Assembly (NCBI GenBank): GCA_977006965.1
Contig: OZ345385.1
Location: 744,001 to 808,000, forward strand
Length of the DNA stretch: 64,000 nt
Reading direction: 5' to 3'
Origin: Phymatolithon calcareum
Taxonomy: Eukaryota; Rhodophyta; Florideophyceae; Hapalidiales
Below, piece after piece: positions 10,260 through 22,773 of this stretch; position 1 is the stretch's first letter; every line of letters starts with the position of its first letter. The position numbers and the translations under genes were made by a program. The notes under the pieces were generated by a model. That model was not told where the DNA came from. It saw only the letters and a program-made list of their open reading frames with translations, and did not search any database.

Positions 10260-11448
10260 CAAAGTTGGCGCGAAAATCACATTCGAGGTTTTGATGTGTT
10301 TTCCTGTCCAGCTTTCGAAACCTGAAAAGCAAGAACTTGGGCTCAAATGCATCGTTTGTGCACAATGCACTACACACCGCTTATCAACGTTAATTCTGGT
10401 AATTTTCAGCCAGAGACGAATGGTGCAGCGTGAGTCGTCGCAACATTAGAGCACCTAATGCTCACAGATTTCTGACGGCTTTTTCACATATTTCTATGAT
10501 GCATTTTCGCATTGCAGTTCAAGCTTAAGATAGACCGTACGTGCAGTGCTTGAGAAAAACGATATGACAACCGACTTGCTTTCCTCCCCCTGTTTAACTT
10601 TCCCCTGGTGATAGAGTTTCTTTCTTTGAAAGATTTTCGAAATTACATTAGGTATATCATTAACTATCATCTCAGAAGAGAATTATAGCAGATATTACTG
10701 CAGCTCCAGGAAGCCGAAGGGCACAAGTTGGCAGGCTCTTCGATCAGATCATCTTTGGCCATCAACCATAACCTAGAGGATAGCAGTCGAAACCTTAAAT
10801 GCAAACAAGAAAAAGGAAACAATTAGAAAAAAGTACGCCCATGCACTGAAATACATCGCACTGGACCCTCTTTCCTGCACTCCGACGACCATGAACCCGC
10901 ATATTGTCATTTTGAATTTAATACCGCCGCTTGTGTTCGATCATTTGGCCATTGAGGCAGAACGGAAGGAAGAACAAAGACAAGTTTGGCCATGGAGCTT
11001 AAAATCCCACTCTGTACATTCTTCCGCACAAAGTAGAATAGGCACAAGCATGCCTGCTCAAGTGTGGAGGCGAAAATGTACGAGCCGGTCCAATTTATTG
11101 TAGCGCCCGTTGCTGTTCTTGGCTGATATCGCAAGAGCGGTTAGCGCTTTTTTCTCTCGCGACTGTACTCCTTGTTTCTCGGATGTCGATAGTCATCATG
11201 CTCTTAGTAGGTGATCGGTTGGGACAAGGGCAATGTATCTGTAATGTACCTATGCGCTGTTTTTCGCTTCGCTTGTGGTATATTAGATAGTAGTTGCCTT
11301 CCTCTGAGTAAAGGAAGGTGGGGGCTCTTCGGATTTCGGCTCAATTGCTTGAATGGCCGCACACTCATGGTTGCCGGCACGTCCCTTCGACCACGCGAAG
11401 TTTGAGTTCTTTCCACCCTTCACCGCATCGTTACACTCTGCAAGCCCG
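10260..11448. other. No gene; contains one retroelement 3' motif
   Basis: No coding region was recognised. The 34-bp purine-rich motif of retroelement 3' ends occurs on the minus strand at 10,576-10,609. The segment 11,200-11,448 is the target of the next LINE insertion. Confidence 0.4.
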
Positions 11449-11462
11449 AATGGTGGTCATTG

Positions 11463-13141
11463 CAAAGTATAGGAATAACAGGTTTCAGCTAGGGTTCCAA
11501 AAAGGTAAGAGTACAGAGCTCGCAATCCTGAGGGCACTGGAGCTGCAGAAAAGAGGGCAACGTTGCACTGAAGTATTGGGCTTGACTGCAGAGTACGATA
11601 CAGTCGCAAGACAGTACTTACAGGAGCGAATGAGGGCGTTCCTGCCGCAAGACCTGTGTCTTATGATCGAGGCGTTCTTGAGGCCGTCGTGGGTATCCAC
11701 GGTTGAGGACCCTCAACAAAGGTGGTTCCTAATCGACAGGGGAGTACCTCAAGGGTCTTCGTTGAGTCCCTGTTTGTATAATCTGTTCATGGACGAGTTC
11801 GGAAGAAGAATAAGTCAAGTCCCAAGGGAAATCGCCGATTTCGCCCCAGTTTTATTTGCGGACGACGTGCTCCTAACGGCAGAGTCATCAAATGGGCTAC
11901 AGAGACTGTTAAACATCTCGACGAAGTGGGCCAGAGACAGGCAGATGATTTGGAATACGAAAGCAGGGAAGACTGCACTTCTTCTCTCGGCGGACACATG
12001 CTCTTCCATCTTCAAGCTTGCAGGAGAACAGCTGGCAAAGGTCAAAGAAGTCTCATACCTTGGCATCTCATTAAACGACCAGGGAATTACAGACACAAAA
12101 TGCTAGAGCGTATCAGACATGCCGAGATCGCGATGTACCAACTTAGATCTCTCGGTCTCTCATCACGGGGGCTTAGTCCCTTGAAGGCAGTCAAGACATA
12201 CAAGGCGTTGATACAACCAAGGTGAGAGTACGCCATGCACCTGACACCATGGACAGCGAGAGTACAGACAGCTATTACAGAAGTGGAGAAGACATTTTTC
12301 GAACAAGTGTTTGGTCCGGTCGCGAAAAACCGATCGGACAGGCTTCGCCTTCTTTGCGGTATACACAATGCATAAAACAGGAGACTTGTTCTAGCGCTCC
12401 GAATGCTGGAGCGAGCCAGAAATAGAAAACGGAGGCTACTGGCCCGCCCAAGGGAAGAAAGGGACTTTGAGGAAGTACAATGGGTGAGTCGAGACATCTC
12501 GGGAATGATAAGGCATGAACCATTTGACATTGCGCTGACCTACCTCAAGCAAGGAGTTTCCGCAAAATCCCTGAAGAATTTGATCTTCAAAGACGAAGGA
12601 GACCTCTTGGAGTCCAACAGAAAGAGTAAAATTCCTTACGATCTTCCCGGGCTCTCTCCCACAATTATCCGACTTCCGAAAACGCCAATTAGCGTTGAAA
12701 TGGGCATTCGAGCGTTTCCCCCCGATGAGTACCACTCTTCTCGAAGATAAATTCGGGGATACCGTGCCAGCTTTCATGAACGGTCTCAAGGACTACCTTG
12801 GAATATACCACCTAACTAAAGAGGAGACTAAGGTGACTGAGAAAGCACTTGATAAATTACTGCTCTTCACAATCGTCTTCTACGACGATCTGGAATAGAA
12901 CAATAGTCAGCAAGATAAGGGTCTCAACCAGCTATAAAACCGGAGAAGTGAACTCTAAGCTTTTCCCTCCAACCTACTTGGAGGAGGGTTTTTGCAGCTA
13001 GGGCAGAAATTCTAACTTGAAATTAGCCTGGACGCATGAGACCATTGTAACGGGGCTACAAGAGAAGTAGCAAATGAAACGCATCTCCCTTACAGTCTCA
13101 TGAGGGTTGCTGAGGGCGTTTAATAAATTCTAAATATAAAA
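11463..13141 (+). mobile_element. 5'-truncated family-A LINE (dead)
   Basis: The copy starts inside the reverse transcriptase (QLGFQKGKST-like segment) and covers motif A (LTAEYDTVARQ, catalytic-region variant), motif B (GVPQGSSLSP), motif C (FADDVLLTA), the thumb, the C-terminal FGRFP-type domain and the 3' UTR with its stem-loop (12,966-12,990). AATGGTGGTCATTG flanks it at 11,449-11,462 and 13,142-13,155, a perfect 14-bp TSD. It is broken by a one-base deletion near 12,094, a TGA at about 12,223, a TAA at about 12,372 and an indel near 12,690. It shares about the same layout as the full-length element at 32.8 kb. Confidence 0.92.
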
Positions 13142-13289
13142 AATGGTGGTCATTGTGCGCACGTTTTTCCCTTTCTCGTACCAAGGTTGACGGCCAAGCC
13201 ACAGTCACCGCCTGAAGACAACGAAGCCTTCCCCGTTCCTTTGAACATGTTGTAAAACGCGCTGTGGCCGTCCGTTCGACTACTCTCCA

Positions 13290-13680
13290 CGCTTATCCCA
13301 CTCCGTTTTGCGAAGGCTCGCGCTCGTTTTCGTCCACACGACCGCTGGAGTTCCCGTAGAGCAATCTTGCCCGTTTTGTGCCTCAAGTTACGCTTATCAT
13401 CTGGACCAAAGTGCTCCTCAAGTCGATCTTCCGAGGCCCTGTTCTGCGTAGCCTCACCCTCGTGTCTTATTAACACGGCCGCTTGTGTTCCCGCAAAGCT
13501 GTGGAGTGTCCTCCGTGACCTGCACTACCGACTTCTTTTCCCCTCAAGTCGCGTCTATCTCCATTCACCCTCATCTACCTTCTAAAGCCCTGTTCGGCGT
13601 AGCCTCGCCATCATGTTATATGTTCTCGACCCCTAGTGTTCCCTCAAAGCTATGGAGTGCTCCGATGGTGGGAGCCTACT
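13290..13680. repeat. Diverged tandem repeat, about 150-bp period
   Basis: Two units (13,434-13,511 and 13,585-13,662) share GCCCTGTTC-GCGTAGCCTC and GTGTTCCC-CAAAGCT-TGGAGTG. A weaker third unit lies at about 13,310-13,400. On the minus strand the repeats sit in a partly open, basic and acidic frame (13,476-13,150) with no recognised family. The plus-strand frames of 13.5-14.0 kb are rich in F, L and C only because of T-rich composition and are not called genes. Confidence 0.45.
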
Positions 13681-14035
13681 TTGTCTGCTTGCTTTTCCTA
13701 CTTTTCGTTTGTTTGTTTTTCTTGTTCGTTTTTCCTCCTTTTTCGCACCTCTCTGATCGTAGATCTCAAGGTTGGCGGTTTTGCCAAGGTTGCCGCTTCA
13801 GGAATACAAGGCTTTTCCTACTCTGTCTGTTGGTCTGGGGTTTTTGTCTGTTTCCGTTTCTTTTTTCCTTTTGCTCTCCCGCTTTTCTATGCTCTCCGGC
13901 TCTTTTGCGTTCTCTCTTTGTCTTATTTTACCTTTGTGGAGTCAGGTCTTGTCCGCCTGGCGCTACAGTTAGTAGTAGTAAAAACAAAGGTGCCTGTTAG
14001 CCTCCATCTGCGACGCCTGACACTTTTTAAATTAA

Positions 14036-14370
14036 CTACAATACTTCGACACCATGCGGGTACATCTGGGACACTGGATCGTAGAGAAACGGGTCGTTCT
14101 TATTACGCCTGCGGTAAAAATCTGCCCCAATGGAGCAACAGTGCGATATTTGATGGTGTGAAATCACTTTGACACGTCTGTGTGAGAAGTGCAAATTTAT
14201 CGTGACTGACGGAAGGGGCACGGGTTTGTTTCCCATTGGCATTTTGATGATTGATCAGCCGCGCGTCGAGAATGAGCAGTTTCATTCGATGTGAACCGGA
14301 CTCATGAATTCCATTTCGCAAGCTCATCGGTGGCATGGTCTTTCTAGACACTAGGCCGGCATAGCTCATT
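14036..14370 (-). mobile_element. Fragment of RNase-H-bearing LINE C-terminus
   Basis: The minus strand encodes FSHRRVKVISHHQISHC followed in the same frame by NDPFLYDPVSQMYPHG. This parallels LSHRRAEVILHQLIGDCTTV and YDPVCKACNSGCKETIDHL in the element at 53.5 kb, the zinc-binding tail found in Jockey/I-like LINEs. The Cys residues are largely lost and the frame is broken, so it is an old relic. Confidence 0.45.
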
Positions 14371-14379
14371 GCCGATGAG

Positions 14380-16605
14380 GACTTGAGCTCAGTTCTATTC
14401 CCGGCTATAACTAAGCTTTTCTACAGTTCAAAGTCGAGGGTGAGAACAAGAGGAAAACAGAAGTACAGTCGCCACTGCATGTTGTCATCCATCTTAAATT
14501 GGACTACGACCTGATTCTCAAGCAGTTGCAGCTCTTAAAGAACTTGGAATATGACAGATTGTTTCGGAATTTCCCTCACAGGCTCACAGAACATAAAGAA
14601 GAAATCGGTAGTGGTCTTGGCAGGAGCCTAGCTTCAGATACTGTGCCAATGGTGGTGCGCTACCGGCGGTGTAATTTGTCTATTGTCGGTCGTTGTCAGT
14701 TCATCACGAACAGTGAACGGCAAGTGGACACGCAATGACCACATAGTGAGCAGACTATTACATAGAGAATGGCGAGTGTACGTTACTTAGTTATATGACT
14801 CCTTCTGCGTATCGTTAAGAATTGGGATAGATATATCCATCGTCTCACGGCTTCATTCGGCGCAGCCACGGGTCATCATACTGAGGAAAATCTTGGGACC
14901 CGCTTTCTGTGTGACTCAAACCACGGTAAAAGGAGAGAAATGGAATGCAGGAGCCCGAGGCATGCAACAGCTACAGAACTGTGTTTTTCTTTCACACATT
15001 TTTTCTCAAAAATTATCCCCTCCGACCTTTGTGCACCATCAGTGTTCACGACAAAAATTTTCAAATAACAATCCAGATAACGCTGTCCTACCGATCAGCT
15101 TCCCGCGTTCCACATTAACCAGACTGAGCCTCTCACCGAGGCAATGTTGAACCGTCCATGACCGCAGCTACCGTAGGAGTGTAGGACCTCAAAACGCCTT
15201 TGACAACTCAGGGATCGATTGCGTCTCGGCGTGAGTCTAAGTTGCAGAATAATGCTTGAAAACGCCTCCGATGTGACCGTGTCCAAGAGCGATGGGCACC
15301 ATGATGTCCGCCAGGTGCTCCTACAAGGCATCACCAACACAAGAATCAATCTTTGGTGACGCACCTGGCCGAGACGGGCAAGCCGCAGTCAAACTCGACA
15401 AGAATAGGGTATAATGGAGGAAAATTAAGGCCCTCGAATAGCGTCTAGCCCCAGTAGGCGAAAAGGCAATATAAATGAATGAGCAATGTCGTCATCAGGA
15501 CGCCATTGCATGTTAGCAATAGTATGGTATGATTGTGCAGAGAAATAGGTAATTTGTTTTGAAAAGAGATGGTTATGTTGTCTTTTGAGCTAGCTCATAG
15601 TCGATGGTGGAGCTATAAGCAATCGGATGCACTCACGACGAGTCTATATATCTTGTCCACGTGTACAGCAATGTGTATATTGTTCATACCTATAAATATC
15701 CCAACCGGACGGGAAGGAATTACCAGCAGGGGTCATACCAAGTCGGCACCTTTCTTGCTTATCTACTTTATCGTCGATTATTTTTTTTCTTTGATCTTGG
15801 TCTTGTTTTTTGATTCATCCTTACTGATTCGTTCTTCTTTGATACTTGCTTTTCTTGCCGGCAGGGGTCACGATCTGCTGTAATCCGAGTGGATGTTGAG
15901 AGTGGCGAATGTCGGTCCGTCATTGGAGGCCCTTGGTTGAGTACGTTGAAGTTCTGCCCTGTGGAAGTTTCTGTCCTTGATCCCCTATCGACGGAGGCGG
16001 TCGGGGAGTCATGGATAATGTTGAGAGCTTTGGGGGAGGTCGTAACCGGAGCATCTTGTCGCTAGCCATTGGAACATGGGACCGAGTACAAGTGGGGATC
16101 ACCTCCTTCGTCTACACCCATTCTGTTTATTGAATCTTATCGTTGCTACCGAGCGTCAAGCCTTACGGCTTAATATTTCGTGTACTTCTCGTAGTATTAA
16201 AACGTGTACTTCACTCTCCGTGGTTTTTATAGATACGGACAGCGTCAAAAGAGACGGTCGGTGGTCATCCTCATGTATTAATGGTTTCTCTGCAGGGATC
16301 AACAATCTTCTTTTGTTTAGAGGCGTATTCCACGCACTCAAAAGCAGTCGATTGTATCGGGGACCAGCTTTGATTTCTTCCCCAACTATGTTGCTATAAT
16401 TTTTCGAGGACTGAACGTATCTCATCTCTTTCAACGGTGACCGGTGTTCAGAACGAACCGTGTTTCTCTTTTTCAGCATGTCCTACATCGGTCATTTTGA
16501 TGTTTTCGATCTGTGTCTCGGAAAGCACACTCTTTTTGAGGACAAGACGTCGAGCAGAACGACACTGCGGTCCCGTGATGAAAGCGAATCTTCGTATTAC
16601 GTAAT
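14380..16605. other. No recognised gene
   Basis: Only short unsupported open frames are present. The 104-codon frame at 15,569-15,883 is hydrophobic through a T-rich tract. A small duplication (CAGCAGGGGTCA at about 15,730, CGGCAGGGGTCA at about 15,860) flanks that tract. Confidence 0.4.
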
Positions 16606-16607
16606 TA

Positions 16608-16690
16608 ATTGGATTTATTGAGAAGGTACCATGTGTCCCAACTTGAGGAAAGTCGTTACCTTTCTAAGTATATATTCGACGAGATAACGG
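16608..16690 (-). mobile_element. LINE 3'-end fragment
   Basis: Read on the minus strand, TAGAAAGGTAACGACTTTCC, TCAAGTTGGGACACATGGTA and CCTTCTCAATAAA match the 3' end at 51.74-51.80 kb (plus) and, more loosely, 57.54-57.60 kb. It ends in an AATAAA-like signal. Only the 3' UTR survives. Confidence 0.6.
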
Positions 16691-16699
16691 TACCGTATC

Positions 16700-17012
16700 G
16701 AAGATGCTGGCCGTGATGACGAAAAGGACGATAGCCGAAGAAGCAAGAAAGCCCTCACAGGAGGTGATACAATGGATTAAGGACCGTGGCTGGGGATGGC
16801 TAGGACATGTTCTACGCATGGGTGAGAACAGGCTCGTCCGCAGGATACTGCTACAATGCGTACCCAGAACATATGCTTCTCTCCTTGGCGATATCCTGAA
16901 CCAAAGTATCGAATCGTACATAAAAGACGCTTCCGACCACAGCAAGTGGAGTCGCATGAAGCCTTCTAGACGTGCTAGCCCCTTAGGGGAATAAAGCAAT
17001 CATCATCATCTA
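16700..17012 (+). mobile_element. LINE ORF2 C-terminal fragment with (ATC)n tail
   Basis: The frame encodes IQWIKDRGWGWLGHVLRMG followed by RLVRRILLQC, the W-x-G-H-x-x-R-M motif typical of the region after the reverse transcriptase in many CR1/RTE-like LINE ORF2 proteins. It ends at a TAA at 16,992 and is followed by AATAAAGC and a short ATCATCATCATC tail, as in LINEs with microsatellite tails. It is a different family from A and B. Confidence 0.65.
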
Positions 17013-17039
17013 CGAGATTCGTAACTTTTCAGATACCTT

Positions 17040-18485
17040 AGTCAGACTGGCATAGTATTACGTCTATGGCTCGAGCCACGTCATTTTCCTCTACAGGGGT
17101 CCATGTCGGCTTCCTCAGTATACTATCGAGAGTTCGGACTGCCCAAGCTCCTTGACTACCTCAATCAACTTTGGTGGGTTCCTTGCAAAGTGGCCTACAA
17201 ACCATCTTGGCCAGAGAATTCTGTTTCAGCTTTCTTTCATCCTCATTGCCTGGTGCGGGGGACTATTCTTGGAAAATGTAATTTGCTGGCCCGGCGTTCT
17301 TCTTGCTGCTCCCAAACTCGCCGAAGGGTGGGTCTATCTTCGATGTCAGTGTCCGTGTTTGATTCTCGAACGCTGTCGAGCGTTTCGAGTTCCAGCAATG
17401 CCCCAGCGTCTTCTGTCTCTTGCACAACCTTTTCCAGTCTTCGTCTTAACTTCGAGTGCAGGTGCGGTCGGCGGAATTCCCATGGCTCTATTTGACATAG
17501 CTTCATTAGCCTTCTCCAATGCCTTCCTGCCCACTTGCCAAACAGTATCATTGCGATGTCCTTTTGGATTTTCACTGCTGCTCTCGATACGTGGATTATG
17601 TCAGGTGTTATGTGCGCAGCGTATTCGTATACTGGCCTGATGAATGCTTTGAAAAGCCTGATGCTCTTTTCTGCACACTAAACCTTCCTTGTCATGCCTA
17701 GGGTATTCATTACCCGCAGCTTTTGCGCCAGCACTTTTGAACTGCTCCAACAGTCGGTTGTCACAAATTTCGTTCTCGTCGATTGTTGTACCGAGATATT
17801 CCGCAGTGCGCCTTATTTCTATTTCCTCGTTCGCCAGTAGAAAGGGTTTTGGGATTCTTCGACTTGGGAGTATGACAGAGCACTTTTGTGTCGACCAAGT
17901 CATTCGATAAGACTGTGCCCATTCGGATCATTTGTTGAGCATTTCCTGTAGCTCGTCTTGGTTCCTTGCCATTAGTATGACGTCATCAGCGAACATGTTC
18001 AATCGAAGGCTCACATTCGAGTCGTTGAAGTTCATAGCCGTAATTTTCTCTGCCAGGGTGTCCATCAGAATATTGAACAGTGTTGGGTTAATGGGAGATC
18101 CTTCGGGAACGCCGCTCTCGCTTTTCCCTTGGGTTTTTCCGGGGTCGCTCACGACGGTGAAGAGAGTCGTCTGCAGCGAGAAAGAGGCGAGCGATGCAAC
18201 ATTTGCTGATAGTCTGAGGTCGATTTCTCGCATTAATTCCTCCCTTGGGACCCGGTCGTATGCTGACTTCAAGTCGAGTACAGCTTTTGTGCTTCTTCCC
18301 TGCCTTACGGCAGCTGTGTAACGCAGAAGGGCTCTTTCCGTGCCTTTCCGAGGCTGGAATCCCATTTGCGCTCTGCTGAAATCATACTCCTTGCGGATCA
18401 GTTTATCAACCGCTGATTCAAATATTTTGCGAGCATGCGAATCATCGTATTGCAACACCTCCCTAAAATCGATGTTCCTCTCCTG
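17040..18485 (-). mobile_element. Family-B LINE, 5'-truncated reverse transcriptase copy
   Basis: The minus strand encodes a reverse transcriptase with QMGFQPRKGTERALLRYTAA, motif A LDLKSAYDRVPRE, motif B GVPEGSPINPTLFN and motif C MFADDVILMA, then the thumb (TAEYLGTTIDENEI), a charged linker, and the C-terminal domain (RWFVGHFARNPPKLIE, then LDSILRKPTWT). The three blocks are in different frames, so several indels have broken it. The ORF ends with a TAA near 17,042. The catalytic Asp residues are intact in the surviving part. It is homologous to 55.3-56.7 kb and 0.97-1.79 kb. Confidence 0.88.
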
Positions 18486-18489
18486 TCTA

Positions 18490-20190
18490 AATCAAAGAAA
18501 TGTCAGTAGACAAGGATTCAGGAATGATTCTGAGGAAACATCCTCTCTTCTTTGAATCCAAAATTACTGCATCACAACTTCATCATTTATGCTGGAGTCG
18601 TGTTTATTGTGGCCAGCGAGAAGATCAGGCGGCGTATCATATCTAGACAGTTTCTTTCAAATGTGGAATTTTCAAAAACGAAAGTGTGCACCCCCATGAC
18701 ACTGTGATGTAAGAATGAGCACTTATGTTTGGGTATCAACGAAAGTATATATGTTGAGCTGTTTTTTCCTGTATCAAAGAGTTTCAGACTTTTCCTCTGC
18801 TATCGATACTATCAAAGATATGATTTACAGGGGGTTGCGGGAAAATTCGAAATATAGAATAATTTGGTACCATTGATGAACAAAAATTTTATGGCAAGTG
18901 TGCCAGTATTTGCGTTTGGGGTTCGCTCTTTTCAAAATGAGAACACAAATTTTTAGTCATCTTCATTGCGTTGCATAATAAAGACATTTTTTGATGCAGC
19001 AGTTTAGTCAGTTGCTTCAATTCGGACGGATTGAAATGCACACAAGCTGTACAGTGCTGTAACCCTGTGCCCTTTTTGGACAGAGAAATAATACGTATTT
19101 CCAGTCAGATGCAGTGATGTTCAAACTTAGGCATGCGTCAGTGCATTCCGACATTCCATTGCACAATTGCTTGGTTGTTAACACACTCAATAGACTTAAT
19201 CGTTGAATAGAGCAAAAATTCGCCAAACGTTCGGCGAACGCTCGGCTGTTTCGTTGCTGAAGTTCTAATTTGTAAATTTTTAATGAGCTCCTACTCGTGA
19301 GTTCGCGAGACAGCCGAACAGTTTACCGCGAATCTTTGTCACGCATAGCTTGTAGAACATACTACGTCACAGAGATCTGGAAAATGTTCATGCTTTCCAT
19401 AAAAATTCGGCAGGTAAAATTTCGAAAAATCGCTGAATTGCCGAACGTTCGGCAACTTGGACCAGCTAACTCTTGCCATTCGATTGACAGAGCTTATTTA
19501 TCGCACCGAATATTTGAATACCTTGGTCATTGCTACCATAATTCGTGTCCATTTGCGCATAAATTTATAGAACTGGCGAGAATTCGGCAAGCGAAGTTTA
19601 AAGAAAGCGAACATTCGAACATTCGAGGCAACTAACTTCGTTGAAGCTGTCTATGAAGACATTTTGAGAAACAAATAGAACTTACATCAGTAGTGCAATA
19701 CGGCACTGCACAGCAGTTGCAATTGGAACTGCACCAAAACGTTTTTGAGCCAAACAACGAATTTTAAGCTGGCTGTCACCTCTAAATCTTTGATTGGTCA
19801 GGCCCACCGCATTGCGGATCACATGATATGATCTGCAGTGAGGTGGGTGATGATCACCCATTATATTTGACAAATGTGTCGAGTATGATAGGCATCACCT
19901 TTCAGAAACCTGCCGTATCAAAAGCATTAGATCGCTATCAACGAAATGTTTTTACAACTTTTATCAAATGTGCATCGTGAGGTTCTCTGATTAATTCGCC
20001 TATGGCCAATACTGCAGGTGCAGATTTCAAAAAAATTCGGAATTTCGAATTTTCCCGCAACCCCCAGTAATGACTGATGATACATACCGTTCCGTGTAAT
20101 AGGTAGCAGTCGTTTAGAACGTTGGTGCTGCTGAAACTCACGGTCCCAGAGATTCCTGAATGAATTTGAAGCCGTGGCTACCGATGCCGC
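18490..20190. other. AT-rich, no recognised gene
   Basis: This is an AT-rich region with short unsupported frames. A GGGGGTTGCGGGAAAATTCGAA block near 18,830 reappears inverted near 20,045 (TTCGAATTTTCCCGCAACCCCC). This suggests an inverted duplication or opposing copies of an unknown repeat about 1.2 kb apart. Confidence 0.4.
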
Positions 20191-20194
20191 ATTT

Positions 20195-20460
20195 CGAAGT
20201 GTTATATTTTATTGTAAGGGTTTGAGTGATGGGCGGGGTTTCCTGTTCCATTTTGATTCCTCCGTGCGGGTCAAGGTCGCTAGTGTGGAGGCGTCTAAGC
20301 CCACTCCTCACTCTATGAGCCTCTGTGAGCCTTTCGGCTCGAGATCCCGTCCCTAATGTCAGCTTGTATGCAAGGCATACGTGTTTTTGCCGAGGCTCGA
20401 CGATTGTCTCAACAGTCTCAAGAGTGCTACTGAGAGCGTTTCATAAATCAAAATAAAAAA
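20195..20460 (+). mobile_element. Old LINE 3'-end sequences
   Basis: The left part contains TTCGAAGTGTTATATTTTAT followed by TGTAAGG, the family-B type terminal block seen at 51.8 and 55.3 kb. The right part (about 20,400-20,455) has ACAGTCTCAAGAGTGCTACT and GAGAGCGTTTCATAAAT followed by A-rich sequence, a diverged family-A 3' end in plus orientation. No TSD was identified. Confidence 0.5.
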
Positions 20461-22578
20461 GTCGGGAATAGAAAGTGATCTTGGGAATTGAACCGTTAGA
20501 GCAAGAACGTCTCAGCTCGTCGAAGGATGATAATCGTACAAGGTGTTCGCTACCTTGTCTCAAGGTGTGCCTCAGCGAAGTTCATGCAAACACTCGGGTG
20601 CTTCTAGGTTGATTCAATTCGTTACCTTTTACTGTCTGTAGCATTGGGGGAATAGTAATATATTGCTCCTCCTGGACTGCTACTCCCAATTATAACCGAC
20701 TGTACTGACAACGCAACGGTACAAATACATCCAAAGGTTGGACACATACAAAACAAAGAACAATAAAACGACAAAATGCTAAAGATAAAACCATACAAAC
20801 AAACAAGACGATAAGACACAAGCTTTCGCATTAGTACGTGAGAAGGAAACTCACGTGAACGACCGGATCGCCGGTGCGTCCATTGTAGTGCCTCGGCACC
20901 CGGAGTACTAAAGGTTGTGACAACCCTGTGACTGTGCGTAACGATCTACAAAGCACTGTCAGATTTTATTGCCATTTACTTGCACTTTTGGCTACGCTAA
21001 TCTCGTAATTAGATTGCTTTTCTGATAATGCCCAGGACTCGCAAGTTTGGGGTAAGGCGGCAACTTGTGCTGCACTTCCTATTTGTAATACTATGCTATT
21101 CTTGACGATATTAATCATCTACGCTTCTTGGTGCGCTAAATATTGGAAATTTGTATTGTGCACAGTGTTAATTTTGTGCACACAGCCTTTTCTGTCAGTT
21201 GCACGACAGACATTTCGTGTGCACCATTTCTCTATAGTACATACACTATTTTTCGATATTGCACGAAATAATTAAAATGTAAACAGATTATTGGTTTTTG
21301 CTTAAAGCAGAGCTCGCGATATATCTTATGGACAGTGTAGTCAGTAACGTCGAGGTCCCACGTAAGATTATTTAGACTTCGAGCGCAAAAACGTCTCATG
21401 TATTCGAGATTGACTCAAAATTATTGGTTGCTTCTGTCATGAGAAACAAATCATCCAATCCTGTTGCTGCTGCCCTGAAGCTCATTATAAGGCTGTATGG
21501 TCAAGAAGAAGATGCCAGCTATGAAAAACTATCACGCCCAATACACAGAGGCTTTCTCGGAGATCAAGATACAGCTAAAATTATTGTGAGCTAGGACACC
21601 AATTGCTACACTCAGCACACTCAAAAACATTGATACTAGTTAGAAGGGAATGTGGCCTACCAGAGCTGCAGGAACACGGTGCTCGTCGAGGAGGATTAGC
21701 ATATCAATACTTCTCAACAAGGGCTTACTTTATCTTTCAGAACATTCTTTTAGAATAACTTGAACAAATAATGAAATATCTAGGTGTCGAGTGACAATGT
21801 GCCAGTTTTTACCATCGATCACTTGGTACTGTGTACGAGTACAGCTCCATCTATTACAATTGGGACATCCACAGGTGCTCAGTATAAAGATTAAGCTCTG
21901 GCCCTCACGCCTCTTTTCTTGGGGCTCCTAGAGTAAACAGCACCACGATACAAGGATAAGCTGTCGTTTCGAAAAAAGCGATACATTCTATTAAGAGACC
22001 GTAATGCGAAAGTACAGCTCTGTAGAAGTCCATCGAAGCGCAATGCCTTCATGATGAAAGCCATGTCTTCGTTCTTACATAACCAGTGCCAACATATTTT
22101 TCCACTGTTGCTAAAGTTGTCGCTGGGAAGAGCGGGATGTCATCCCATGCTTTTTTCCTAATTTTTGAGCACATCCCAATCTACATCCTGTTTTTCTGAG
22201 CGACAGGTAGGGCTAATATGACCACTATGCTTGCCAACCGTGAGTTACTTAAGCGGATCATGCGGAGGCAGCGGGGAAGAGACGCTGAAGCTCTAATGTT
22301 ATACAAAAAAAGTTTGTATTCAAGATGTGCTGGTTTACACTTGTGCTTCTGTAACAGCAAACTTTTTTATTCTGAATATGCGTACGGCCTGATGATATTA
22401 CACATTAGTTTTCTGCACTAAATTTGAAGACTTTGCAAACCTTTCCTCCCGGCTTACATGTCTCTTGTCAGCGTAAGGGTGTCGCTTGGAGTAGGGATGT
22501 CAGTATTGACATTTCTTGTTGCAAGCATGGTAACGTCTTTAAAAGTTACCAACCCATCTTCTATGTTTTTATAAATAT
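20461..22578. other. No recognised gene
   Basis: There are only short frames and no repeat or RNA gene that I could recognise. It precedes the palindrome and the Uma2-domain gene. Confidence 0.4.
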
Positions 22579-22612
22579 TAATTCTTATTTTTAAATTTAA
22601 AAATAAGAATTA
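22579..22612. repeat. 34-bp perfect palindrome
   Basis: TAATTCTTATTTTTAAA is followed directly by its exact reverse complement, with no spacer. A (TTC)n tract follows at 22,617-22,636. Both lie within 200 bases upstream of the likely start of the Uma2-domain gene. The palindrome could extrude as a cruciform, or could form a hairpin in RNA. Confidence 0.85.
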
Positions 22613-22773
22613 GGATTTCTTCTTCTTCTTCTTCTTGGACCAATCACAAGCCATCAAAAAAACTTTCTTCCTTTGTTACTGAGGCGGCTACTCCAGTGCT
22701 CTGGACACGTCAAAAACCTAACATTTCAGACTGCAGTCTGCTAGATCGGCAGCGTCTTCTTCACGGGACAAGC

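Noticed and set aside
13485-14172. Overlapping open frames encoding very hydrophobic, Phe/Leu/Cys-rich proteins
   Set aside because: They are open in several frames at once and follow a T-rich tract; composition explains them better than a membrane protein.
15569-15883. Possible small membrane protein
   Set aside because: The hydrophobic stretch follows a run of T-rich sequence and has no supporting context or start signal.
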